Part shown: piece by piece, positions 8,461 to 15,342 of the stretch
How the letters are laid out: every line of letters begins with the position of its first letter
Numbering within the stretch: position 1 is the stretch's first letter
Translations under genes and position numbers: made by a program
The notes under the pieces: generated by a model
Seen by the model: only the letters and a program-made list of their open reading frames with translations
Told to the model about the DNA's origin: nothing
Databases searched by the model: none
Source of the DNA: JBOHWJ01 sp050736615
GTDB lineage: Bacteria > Desulfobacterota > Binatia > Binatales > Binataceae
DNA: 18,458 nucleotides
Direction: 5' to 3'
NCBI GenBank assembly: GCA_050736615.1
Contig: JBOHWL010000262.1
Span: forward strand, 1-18,458

Positions 8461-9777
8461 GTGGAAAACGCTAGTCCGTGCGGAGCGCGCAATCCATTGC
8501 GGCGGCGTTCCTTCGGCGTTGGGGTCGTCGTGCTGATTTTCCTGGCCATCACGATTGTTCCGCCCGCTCCCGCGCACGCGTATTACCATCATTACCGGCA
8601 TCATCATCATTATTTACGCCGTCGCCGCGTCCACGTGATTCCCTATCACGCCGAACTGCTCGAAGATGCCGACAGCGGACGGGTGCTCTATGCTTATAAC
8701 GCCACCGTTGAATGGCCTCCGGCTTCGATGGCGAAGATGATGCTGATGCTGGTGGTCGAAGATGAGCTCAAGGCGGGCCACATCCATCTGGATGACCCGG
8801 TGCGCATTTCGTGGCTGTCAGCGCATACCGAGGGTTCCCGGCTGGGCCTGCGTCAAGGCCAGGTATTTCCACTGCGCGAGTTAATGAAGGCGGCGCTTAT
8901 CCGCTCCGCCAATGATGCCGCCGTGGCGGTAGCACAGGCGGCCTGCGGTTCGGTCCAGGCCTGTGTGGAGAAAATGAACCAGCGTGCGGAGGAACTCGGT
9001 ATGATCGGCACGCATTATCAAACCGTCGACGGCTTGCCACCCACGCCGGGTCATGATGTCGACTATACCGACGCGCTGGATTTGGCGACGCTCGCACGCA
9101 CTCTCATCCATGAGACCAATCTGCTGGAATGGACAGGCCTGGCACAGACTCCCTTCGACGGCGGCCGGTATATTCTCCACAACACCAATTATCTGGTCGG
9201 CCATCTTGACGGTTGCGACGGCCTCAAGACCGGCTTCACCATGATGGCCGGTTTTAACCTGACCGCGACCGCGATCCGCGACAACATGCGGCTCGTCTCG
9301 GTGGTGTTGGGGGCGCCCTCCAATCCGGCGCGCTTTTCGCAAAGCGCCAGGCTGTTGGATTGGGGTTTTGATAATTTCGAACGCGTCGCGGTGCTCAAGC
9401 GCGGCCAGCCCTTGCCGGTTCACGTGCAGGTCGAGTCGGGCCCGTTGATTCAACCGGTGGCGCCGCGTGATCTTGCGCTGGTGGTGCGCAAGAGCGCGGT
9501 TGCCGGCCTCAAGCTTGAATACAACATACCCGGGATGATAAGTGGCCCGGTTACACCCGGCCGTCCGATGGGCGAAGTCATCGTGACCGATAATGGCCAA
9601 GTGATGAGCAAGTTCGATGCGATTTGCCCGATGATCGAACCGGCCGCGACTTCGAAAAGCACTGTGGCCGCCGCCAGTCCGCCAGCCGGAGTGAACGAAA
9701 ATCATGGTATTTCCGTCACCGGCGGGATTGGCAAGCAGGCCGGGGCGTTCATACCCGATCCAGTGGAGAGTAAATGA
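8461..9777 (+). CDS. dacA: D-alanyl-D-alanine carboxypeptidase (PBP5/DacA type, peptidase S11)
   Basis: Counting from the GTG at 8461 (438 residues), the three penicillin-binding motifs are present and in order: SMAK at 89-92 (active-site Ser), SAN at 149-151 and KTG at 256-258. A C-terminal beta-domain-like segment follows (RGQPLPVHVQVESGPLIQPVAP...). The enzyme removes the terminal D-Ala from peptidoglycan pentapeptides in the periplasm. GGAGGGG lies six bases upstream of 8461, which favours it over the GTG at 8446. The signal peptide ends near PAHA, and the mature N-terminus is His/Tyr/Arg-rich (YYHHYRHHHHYLRRRR). The usual amphipathic membrane-anchoring C-terminal helix of PBP5 is not evident; a Pro/Ala/Gly tail ends the protein. 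Its stop overlaps the next small ORF. Confidence 0.92.
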   Translation: MENASPCGARNPLRRRSFGVGVVVLIFLAITIVPPAPAHAYYHHYRHHHHYLRRRRVHVIPYHAELLEDADSGRVLYAYNATVEWPPASMAKMMLMLVVEDELKAGHIHLDDPVRISWLSAHTEGSRLGLRQGQVFPLRELMKAALIRSANDAAVAVAQAACGSVQACVEKMNQRAEELGMIGTHYQTVDGLPPTPGHDVDYTDALDLATLARTLIHETNLLEWTGLAQTPFDGGRYILHNTNYLVGHLDGCDGLKTGFTMMAGFNLTATAIRDNMRLVSVVLGAPSNPARFSQSARLLDWGFDNFERVAVLKRGQPLPVHVQVESGPLIQPVAPRDLALVVRKSAVAGLKLEYNIPGMISGPVTPGRPMGEVIVTDNGQVMSKFDAICPMIEPAATSKSTVAAASPPAGVNENHGISVTGGIGKQAGAFIPDPVESK

Positions 9778-9905
9778 AACCGGCCACCCGTCAACGCAAT
9801 CGGCGCAATCGCAAGCTTGCGCTCAAACGCAGGAATGATCCGAAACAGGCCAAGGCGCGCCAGCGGCGGATGCGCCGCGCGCGCATCCGCCGTGCCTCAC
9901 CCTAA
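9774..9905 (+). CDS. Small, extremely basic 43-residue protein, translationally coupled
   Basis: An ATG overlaps the TGA of the carboxypeptidase gene (ATGA), the classic layout for translational coupling. The peptide (MKPATRQRNRRNRKLALKRR at the start, ending RRARIRRASP) is about half Arg plus Lys, with no acidic residue except one Asp and no Cys or aromatic residue. It could bind nucleic acid or ribosomes, or interact with acidic polymers. I do not recognise the family. Because GC-rich DNA gives Arg codons easily, it could be a chance ORF, but the overlap position, the use of Lys/Asn/Gln codons (AAA, AAT, CAA) and the stop just before a repeat argue for a real gene. Confidence 0.5.
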   Translation: MKPATRQRNRRNRKLALKRRNDPKQAKARQRRMRRARIRRASP

Positions 9906-9964
9906 CAGGGTGTAGAAAAAGGCATGATTATTACGAGTGGATGGTAGAGGTTCTCAACACCCTG
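9906..9964. repeat. 59-base element with 8-base inverted ends (MITE-like remnant)
   Basis: CAGGGTGT at 9906-9913 is the exact reverse complement of ACACCCTG at 9957-9964. With the next bases the ends match at about 10 of 14 positions (CAGGGTGTAGAAAA against CAGGGTGTTGAGAA). GTGTTGAAAA-like ends are common at insertion-sequence and miniature-element termini. The element starts directly after the stop codon of the basic small ORF. No transposase is present. It could also form an RNA hairpin. Confidence 0.45.
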
Positions 9965-9981
9965 CGTGAAGACAGGTGCTT

Positions 9982-10028
9982 CTCTCAACCTTCTCCCCCG
10001 CTCTTTTTGCGGGGGAGAAGGTTGAGAG
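9982..10028. repeat. Perfect 20-base inverted repeat with T-rich loop
   Basis: The left arm CTCTCAACCTTCTCCCCCGC (9982-10001) and the right arm at 10009-10028 are exact reverse complements around the loop TCTTTTT. It lies between the end of the small basic ORF and the 3' end of the convergent LLM gene, so it could act as a bidirectional transcription stop. Neither arm is followed by a T-run outside the stem. Its make-up is more like the dispersed palindromic (REP-like) elements seen in many genomes. Confidence 0.7.
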
Positions 10029-10120
10029 GGGGTGCAGACGGTGATTTATCAACGGCCTGCTTTAGTGGACCTTCAGCCCTGGAAGGCCCGGGGATGTAAG
10101 GTTGAGGAAACTGGCCTGCC

Positions 10121-10999
10121 TCAGCCGCGGGGTGCCAGCGCCTCCATCGCGCGCGGGTCCGGTAACGAATCCGTGTCGGTGCGCAACGGCAGAATACACA
10201 CGTGCGTTGCGCCGGCCTTGAGATGGGCGTCGATACGCTCGCGAATCTTATCCGCCGTGCCCCAGGCGACAATCGCGTCGACTAGCCGGTCGCTGCAGCC
10301 GTTGGCGAAGTCCTCGTCCTTCCAGCCCAGGTTCTTGAGATTGTTGGTGTAATTGGGCAGACGCGGCACGTAGGTCTTCATATAAGTGCGCGCGGCGGTC
10401 CGCGCCTTGTTCGCATCGGTTTCGAGCACCACCGCCTGTGCCGCGCAGATCCAGGGCTTTGGTCCGATCGCGGCGCGGGCCTTCGCGGTATGTTCGGGCG
10501 GGACGAAATAAGTATGCGTGCCGGTGGCCTGGGTGGCGGCCAGTTGGAGCATCTTCGGATGCAGCGCGGCGAGCACCACCGGTACTTCTTCCTTAGGCGC
10601 GGGCGCGCGATAGAGCGCGCCCTTCATCTTGGGCAGGTACTCCTTCATGTAGCTGTAAGGTTTGTCATAGCTGTGGCCGCGCAGATTCGTGACCAGCGGC
10701 TTATGACTGACGCCAATCCCCAACACGAAGCGTGAGTTGGAAACGTCAGCCACGGTTTTTGACGCCGCCGACATGGTTATCGGATCGCGCGCCCAGATAT
10801 TGGCGATGCCGGTGGCAAAAACGATGCGCTCGGTATGTGCGGCGAGATAACCGATATGGGCGAAGGGCTCGCGTCCGACCGCTTCCGGAATCCACATCGC
10901 GCCATAGCCGAGCCGCTCGGATGTTTGTGCGAACTCGACCGAATCCGCCGCCGTCATCGAGTCGAGGAAGAACCAAATGCCAAGTTTGCCGATGTCCAT
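10121..10999 (-). CDS. LLM-class (luciferase-like) oxidoreductase, probably F420-dependent
   Basis: The 292-residue sequence has the TIM-barrel pattern of the luciferase-like family: GKLGIWFFLDSMTAADSVEFAQTSERLGYGAMWIPEAVGREPFAHIGYLAAHTERIVFATGIANIWARDPITMSAASKTVADVSNSRFVLGIGVSH. In actinobacteria, close types of this arrangement are F420-dependent. The C-terminal part has GCSDRLVDAIVAWGTADKIRERIDAHLKAGATHVCILPL, a typical end. It is distinct from the tandem pair that begins 227 bases away on the other strand, sharing only the general fold pattern. The cofactor (F420 or FMN) and substrate are not determined by sequence. Confidence 0.85.
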   Translation of the reverse strand: MDIGKLGIWFFLDSMTAADSVEFAQTSERLGYGAMWIPEAVGREPFAHIGYLAAHTERIVFATGIANIWARDPITMSAASKTVADVSNSRFVLGIGVSHKPLVTNLRGHSYDKPYSYMKEYLPKMKGALYRAPAPKEEVPVVLAALHPKMLQLAATQATGTHTYFVPPEHTAKARAAIGPKPWICAAQAVVLETDANKARTAARTYMKTYVPRLPNYTNNLKNLGWKDEDFANGCSDRLVDAIVAWGTADKIRERIDAHLKAGATHVCILPLRTDTDSLPDPRAMEALAPRG

Positions 11000-11225
11000 G
11001 CATCCTGATTAGCCCGGCCAGCAAAACCTCGCAAGCGTTTCCGCTGCGGATGCCCGAACGCAGTTCCGTGGGCCGGCGAGTCCGCGCGCCCTCGGCCAAC
11101 ATAGAATCCTTGTCCGCTCAGCCTGCGGTTGCGTTAATGCGGCTCAGCGCATCGGCGCGCTTTCCTTTCCGGTCCGGCTCGCGATAGATCAAGGAAACGC
11201 CTGTGCATTAAAGAGGAGCGCGTCG

Positions 11226-12086
11226 ATGAAAATCGGGCTGATGTTCGCGAACTCGGGGCCTTTCAGCCAACCCGAGATGCTGGCCGGATTGGCACAACAT
11301 GCGGAAGCGTGCGGGGTCGAGTCGATTTGGACGGTCGAGCACGTGGTCATCCCGCAAAATTATCAATCGCCCTATCCCTACTCGAAGAGCGGCAAGATTC
11401 CCGGCGGCGAGGATGTCGCGATTCCCGATCCGCTGCTGCCCTTGGCCTTTGCCGCCGCGCTCACCAGCAAGATCCGCCTCGCCACCGGCGTCGTCATCCT
11501 GCCGCAGCGCAATCCGCTGTACCTGGCCAAGGAAATCGCCACACTCGACGTGCTTTCCAACGGCCGTACGATTCTGGGTATTGGCAGTGGTTGGCTCAGG
11601 GAGGAGTTCGACGCGCTGGGACTGGATTTCCATACCCGCGGCGCGCGCACCGACGAGGCGATGGTGGCGATGCGCGCGGTATGGCGTGACAATCCCTCGA
11701 GCTTCCATGGCAAGCATTTCAATTTCGGCCCGTTGATGAGCTTTCCCAAGCCGGTCCAGAAAAACGGCGTGCCGATTCTGGTCGGAGGCCATTCGCCAGC
11801 CGCGTCGCGCCGCGCGGGGCGGCTCGGCGATGGCTTTTTCCCCGCGCTCGGCGAGGCTGACAAATTAAAGGAGCTGTTCTCACTCATGCGTGAAGAAGCG
11901 GCCAAAGCGGGACGTGACGCAAACGCGATCGAGCTGTCATGCATGGGGCGGGCGCGGCTGGATTTTATCAACCAAATGCGCGAACTCGGCGTCGCTCGCG
12001 TGGTGGTCGCGCCGCCCGCATTCGACCTTGACGGGCTCAAACGCGGCCTCGATCAGCTCGGCAACGACGTTATCGCCAGACTGTAA
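11226..12086 (+). CDS. LLM-class (F420-dependent type) oxidoreductase, tandem copy 1
   Basis: This 286-residue luciferase-like protein begins MKIGLMFANSGPFSQPEMLAGLAQHAEACGVESIWTVEHVVIP, continues with TGVVILPQRNPLYLAKEIATLDVLSNGRTILGIGSGWLREEFDALGLDF and GVPILVGGHSPAASRRAGRLGDGFFP. These are the signatures of the F420-dependent LLM group (N-terminal barrel strand, cofactor phosphate-binding Gly-rich GIGSGW, GGHSPAA). AGAGGAG precedes the ATG by seven bases. The next gene is a paralogue of the same length 22 bases downstream. Such enzymes oxidise or reduce diverse small molecules; the substrate is unknown. Confidence 0.9.
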   Translation: MKIGLMFANSGPFSQPEMLAGLAQHAEACGVESIWTVEHVVIPQNYQSPYPYSKSGKIPGGEDVAIPDPLLPLAFAAALTSKIRLATGVVILPQRNPLYLAKEIATLDVLSNGRTILGIGSGWLREEFDALGLDFHTRGARTDEAMVAMRAVWRDNPSSFHGKHFNFGPLMSFPKPVQKNGVPILVGGHSPAASRRAGRLGDGFFPALGEADKLKELFSLMREEAAKAGRDANAIELSCMGRARLDFINQMRELGVARVVVAPPAFDLDGLKRGLDQLGNDVIARL

Positions 12087-12108
12087 GGGGTCAGCGGAGA
12101 AGCAAAAA

Positions 12109-12969
12109 ATGGCAGCGATGAAAACCGGTATCATGTTCGCCAATTCAGGTCCGTTTGCTCAACCCGGATTGTTTGGCATGCTCGCGCGCGAGGCGGAGCA
12201 AATGGGCTTCGAATCGATTTGGACCGTCGAGCACGTCGTCATTCCGCAACCCCATATGCCGTATCCCGGCTCGAAGGACGGCCGCATGCCGGGCGGGGAC
12301 GAAGTCCCGATTTCCGATCCGTTGATGCCGCTGGCGTATGCGGCGGCGATTACCAGCAAAATCAAGCTCTCCACCGGCGTTGTGATTTTGCCGCAACGCC
12401 ATCCGCTGTACCTGGCCAAGCAACTCGCCACGCTCGACCTGCTCTCACAGGGCCGTCTCATGATCGGCATCGGCAGTGGCTGGATGAAGGAGGAGTTCGA
12501 AGCGGTGGGCGTCGACTTCCACGCGCGAGGCGCACGCACCGACGAGGCGATCCAGGCGATGCGCGCGATTTGGTCCGAGGATGCGGCCAGCTTCCACGGC
12601 AAGCATTTTCATTTCCACGACGTCAAAAGCTATCCCAAGCCGGTACAAAAAGGCGGCGTGCCGATCCATGTCGGCGGTCATTCACCGGCCGCCGCGCGGC
12701 GGGCCGGCCGCTTCGGCGATGGCTTCTTTCCGATTTCTCCGCCTAATCGGCTCCAGAAGATTTTCCAGCTCGCGCGCGACGAGGCGAAAGCGGCCGGGCG
12801 CAATCCCGACCTGCTCGAATTCAGCTCGATGGCCGAAGCGAAGGCCGATTCGATCAAGGCCTTGCGCGACGTGGGCGTCACGCGCGTGCTGTTCCGGCCG
12901 CCGTCTTCGAACCCGGACAAGCTGCGCACCGGCCTGGAGCAAATCGCTGGCGAGATGGCGAAGCTATAG
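12109..12969 (+). CDS. LLM-class (F420-dependent type) oxidoreductase, tandem copy 2
   Basis: I place the start at ATG 12109 (MAAMKTGIMFANSGPF), with GGAGA eight bases upstream, because it aligns with copy 1. A longer reading frame into the previous gene has no similarity. The 286-residue product matches copy 1 along its whole length, by eye at roughly two residues in three (FESIWTVEHVVIPQ, TGVVILPQRHPLYLAKQLATLDLLSQGR, GIGSGWMKEEFEAVGVDFHARGARTDEA, VGGHSPAAARRAGRFGDGFFP). Differences concentrate in the PHMPYPGSKDG loop and the last third, where substrate specificity usually resides. The two genes are almost certainly one operon arising from duplication. Confidence 0.9.
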   Translation: MAAMKTGIMFANSGPFAQPGLFGMLAREAEQMGFESIWTVEHVVIPQPHMPYPGSKDGRMPGGDEVPISDPLMPLAYAAAITSKIKLSTGVVILPQRHPLYLAKQLATLDLLSQGRLMIGIGSGWMKEEFEAVGVDFHARGARTDEAIQAMRAIWSEDAASFHGKHFHFHDVKSYPKPVQKGGVPIHVGGHSPAAARRAGRFGDGFFPISPPNRLQKIFQLARDEAKAAGRNPDLLEFSSMAEAKADSIKALRDVGVTRVLFRPPSSNPDKLRTGLEQIAGEMAKL

Positions 12970-13030
12970 TGACGGAGCCGAATCCGATTTCTTTTATGCG
13001 CACGTCGCGGACCGCTGACTCTGAACGCGG

Positions 13031-13082
13031 CTCGCGGACTCGTATTCCTAGGCGCAGCTCGCAGACTCGCTTGCTCGCTCCG
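13031..13082 (+). repeat. Dispersed repeat copies upstream of the crotonase gene
   Basis: CTCGCAGACTCGCTTGCTCG and the next five bases (13058-13082) match 14707-14731 with one difference in 25. A partial copy, CTCGCGGACTCG, lies just before it at 13031-13042. Further degenerate pieces (GCGCTCGTTTCGCTGCGCTCC, CTCGCTCCGCCCAGTGCTT) continue to about 13156. The stretch 12970-13169 has no gene; it appears to be made of these repeats plus the ribosome binding site for the next gene. Confidence 0.7.
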
Positions 13083-13169
13083 TCTTCGACTTCAATGCGC
13101 TCGTTTCGCTGCGCTCCATAATGTGCTCGGCTTCACCTCGCTCCGCCCAGTGCTTTTTGAGGACTTTGT

Positions 13170-13967
13170 ATGAGCAATGACACTGACAACCCCATCCTGG
13201 TCGAACATCAGGCGCCGTTCGGATGGATGATCGTCAATCGCCCGCAGCTGCGCAACGCGCTCAATTATCGCGCCTGGCGCCGGATCGTCGAGACCGTCGA
13301 TGAACTCAACGCCGATCCCGCGGTGCGCGTGATTATCATGCGCGGGGTGAATTCCGAATCCTTCATCTCGGGGGCGGATATTTCCGAGTTTCCCGCGATG
13401 CGCGCCAATGCCGATCAGGCCAAGGCCTATCGCGACGCGCCGGGCAACGCGACCAGCGCGCTGAGCAACTGCCCCAAGCCGATCGTGGCGATGATCGCGG
13501 GCATCTGTATCGGCGGCGGCCTGCAGGTCGCCCTCTCGTGCGATATGCGGATCGCAGCGCGTGGCACGCGTTTCGGGATTCCGGCGGCGCGTTTGGGCCT
13601 GGCCTACCCGCTCGACGGCGTGCTCTCGCTGAGCCATATCGCGGGGCCGGCCAACGCGCGTGATATCCTCATGTCGGGTCGGATTTTCGACGCGGAAGAG
13701 GCGTTCCATATGGGCCTGCTGCATAAGCTCGTCGACCCGGGGGAATTGGAGGCGACGGTGCGTGACTACGCCACCCGCATGGCGTCCAATGCGCCGCTGA
13801 CGATGGCGGCGGCCAAGGCGACGATTCGCGAAGGGCTGCGGGATGGGGGTGAACGCGATTTGAAGAAAGTCGCGGCGATGGTCACACAATGCTTCGACAG
13901 CGAGGACTATAAGGAAGGCGTGCGCGCCTTTTTGGAAAAACGGCCGCCTCGTTTCCAGGGTCGCTGA
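13170..13967 (+). CDS. Crotonase-superfamily (enoyl-CoA hydratase/isomerase) protein lacking both catalytic Glu
   Basis: At 265 residues it has the crotonase layout: NRPQLRNALNYRAWRRI, the CoA/oxyanion segment SFISGADISEF (residues 65-74), and IAGICIGGGLQVALSCDMRIAA with the second oxyanion Gly. The hydratase glutamates known from rat crotonase (GGGCE and FGQPE) are Gln119 (GGGLQ) and Ala139 (FGIPA) here. It therefore probably does not hydrate enoyl-CoA by the classical two-Glu mechanism; isomerase, hydrolase or decarboxylase-type chemistry is more likely. GAGGA precedes the ATG. It is followed 64 bases downstream by the triple RidA-like gene, possibly co-transcribed. Confidence 0.88.
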   Translation: MSNDTDNPILVEHQAPFGWMIVNRPQLRNALNYRAWRRIVETVDELNADPAVRVIIMRGVNSESFISGADISEFPAMRANADQAKAYRDAPGNATSALSNCPKPIVAMIAGICIGGGLQVALSCDMRIAARGTRFGIPAARLGLAYPLDGVLSLSHIAGPANARDILMSGRIFDAEEAFHMGLLHKLVDPGELEATVRDYATRMASNAPLTMAAAKATIREGLRDGGERDLKKVAAMVTQCFDSEDYKEGVRAFLEKRPPRFQGR

Positions 13968-14031
13968 GGGCCGGGCACCAACGGTCGCCGCGGCGTGTGA
14001 CGAGCCGAACATCGGCCGAGGAGCGTTGATC

Positions 14032-15231
14032 ATGCGCAATGCACTCAAGCCCCGCGATTTTCCCTGGTTTGACTATTCGCGTTACACCTTTTCGCTCGGC
14101 CTGACGACCGGGCGGCACATCCTGCTCTCGGGCCATTCGGCCTCCGAATACGACGCGGCCAGCGGCGCGATCGTGGTCAAGGGTGGGATGGCCGCGCAGG
14201 CACGCACCGCCTGGGCGAAAATCGCAAGGATTCTCTCCGCCGGTGGAAAACCCCTCGCCGATATCGTGCACGTGGTCGAATACGTCACTGCCACCGGTAG
14301 CGAGGATTATGATCAGGCGCGCGCTGTGCGGGAGGAGGTGCTGCTCGGCTCCGCGCCGGCGGTTAGCGTGGTCGTGGTGAAGCGGTTGCTGCGTCCGCAG
14401 GCGCTGATCGAGATCGAAGTTGAAGCGGGCCCGTCGCCGGCTTCCGATGAAACAGACGGGCTTGTGTACCTTTCGTTGTTTCCAGCAGACGAAGCGCTGG
14501 CCACCAATGATTTGGTTACGCAGACGCGCGCGATTTATCAGGAGGCGGCGCGGCAGTTAAACAATTGCGGCCTCGGCCTGGAGAATGTGGTCAAGACGGT
14601 CGATTATGTCAGCGCCGCCGCGCTGCCGTCGTACAAGGATACCGCCCAGGTCCGGCGCGAGTATTTTGCTCGCTCCGCGCCAGAGCGCTCGACTAATGTA
14701 ACGCACCTCGCAGACTCGTTTGCTCGCTCCGCGCCCGAGTGCTCCGCTAGTGCTTCGTTTCCCGCCGCCACCGGTATCGTGATGCCGCGCGTGGCGCATC
14801 CCGATGCTCTGATCCAGGTCGAATTTATCGCCTCGCGGCGCGAGCGGACCGTGGTCAATCCGGGCTTCAGCCGCTATAGCCAATTGACCTACAGCCCGGC
14901 GGTGCGAGCCGGCAACCTGCTCTTCATCTCTGGCATGGCGGCGCTTGATCCCGATACCGGAGCGGCCTTGCATGACGGCGACGTGGTGGCGCAGTCGGCC
15001 TACATCTACGACCATCTGCGGCGCGTACTGACGGCGGCGGGCGGCGGACTTGAAGACCTGGCGCGAACGGTAGAGTACGTCACGCCGGCGGCGTTGGCGC
15101 GCTATCGCGAGGTCGCCGCGGTGCGCACGTCAATCATGCGAGAGCCGTTTCCCACCTCGACCGGCGTGGTATGCGAGACTCTCTTGAGGCCACAATTTCA
15201 AATCGAAATCGACGCGCTGGCGATACTCTGA
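14032..15231 (+). CDS. Protein of three RidA-like (YjgF/UK114) domains
   Basis: The ATG at 14032 has GAGGAG eight bases upstream and gives 399 residues; the TTG at 14026 adds two. Three RidA-type units follow one another. Unit 1 is about 1-133 (SLGLTTGRHILLSGHSA... to RLLRPQALIEIEVEA), unit 2 about 145-275 (GLVYLSLFPADEALATND... to FPAATGIVMPRVAHPDALIQVEFIA), and unit 3 about 280-399 (LTYSPAVRAGNLLFISGMAALDPDTGAAL... to LLRPQFQIEIDALAIL). Single-domain RidA proteins hydrolyse reactive enamine/imine intermediates through a conserved Arg in the IEVE-type segment. Here R-P-Q in units 1 and 3 matches that neighbourhood. Unit 2 carries an insertion at residues 213-242 built from the dispersed repeat. 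Role unknown. Confidence 0.82.
   Translation: MRNALKPRDFPWFDYSRYTFSLGLTTGRHILLSGHSASEYDAASGAIVVKGGMAAQARTAWAKIARILSAGGKPLADIVHVVEYVTATGSEDYDQARAVREEVLLGSAPAVSVVVVKRLLRPQALIEIEVEAGPSPASDETDGLVYLSLFPADEALATNDLVTQTRAIYQEAARQLNNCGLGLENVVKTVDYVSAAALPSYKDTAQVRREYFARSAPERSTNVTHLADSFARSAPECSASASFPAATGIVMPRVAHPDALIQVEFIASRRERTVVNPGFSRYSQLTYSPAVRAGNLLFISGMAALDPDTGAALHDGDVVAQSAYIYDHLRRVLTAAGGGLEDLARTVEYVTPAALARYREVAAVRTSIMREPFPTSTGVVCETLLRPQFQIEIDALAIL
14665..14757 (+). repeat. Dispersed repeat inserted in frame inside the RidA-like gene
   Basis: Two near-identical pieces starting TTTGCTCGCTCCGCGCC lie at 14665 and 14719, 54 bases apart. Between and around them is CTCGCAGACTCG, as in the intergenic copy at 13058. 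The stretch 14668-14757 is 90 bases, 30 codons, with no stop, and is translated as ARSAPERSTN-VTHLADSFAR-SAPECSASAS. It sits exactly between REYF and FPAATGIV, which in RidA domains normally are only a few residues apart. Confidence 0.8.
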
Positions 15232-15304
15232 GATTCGGATTTAGCTTCACTGAATTGCGCGTTCCAAAGGCGCTGCAGTGAGGTGCTTTAATTCGAGGTC
15301 TTGG

Positions 15305-15321
15305 TGTCAAATCATTTGACA
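15305..15321. promoter_or_regulatory. Perfect 17-base palindrome, likely operator
   Basis: TGTCAAAT-C-ATTTGACA is an exact inverted repeat with 8-base arms around one base. It is a form that would suit a dimeric regulator such as a TetR- or MarR-family repressor. It overlaps a perfect TTGACA -35-like hexamer at 15316-15321 in front of the broken PBP4-type gene. No regulator gene is adjacent in the window. Confidence 0.5.
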
Positions 15322-15342
15322 TAATACACATTTTGGCATAAT
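15316..15342 (+). promoter_or_regulatory. Possible sigma-70-type promoter
   Basis: TTGACA at 15316-15321 is followed by CATAAT (5 of 6 matches to TATAAT) at 15337-15342 with a 15-base spacer, or by TAATTG with a 17-base spacer. The surroundings are visibly more AT-rich than the rest of the window. The spacer is short for the better -10 box, so confidence is modest. It would drive the pseudogene at 15420 onward. Confidence 0.4.

Noticed and set aside
8881..9705. 274-residue minus-strand ORF opposite the carboxypeptidase
   Set aside because: Antisense to a gene with all three penicillin-binding motifs; composition is typical of a shadow frame.
9982..10028. Canonical intrinsic terminator
   Set aside because: The stem is perfect but the T-run is in the loop, not after the stem, on either strand.
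11890..12108. Upstream extension of LLM copy 2 into LLM copy 1
   Set aside because: The extra 73 residues have no family similarity and lie out of frame in copy 1; ATG 12109 has its own ribosome binding site and aligns with copy 1.
13092..14048. 318-residue minus-strand ORF opposite the crotonase gene
   Set aside because: It is Arg/His-rich and shadow-like, without recognisable motifs; the plus strand encodes a well-supported crotonase with a ribosome binding site.
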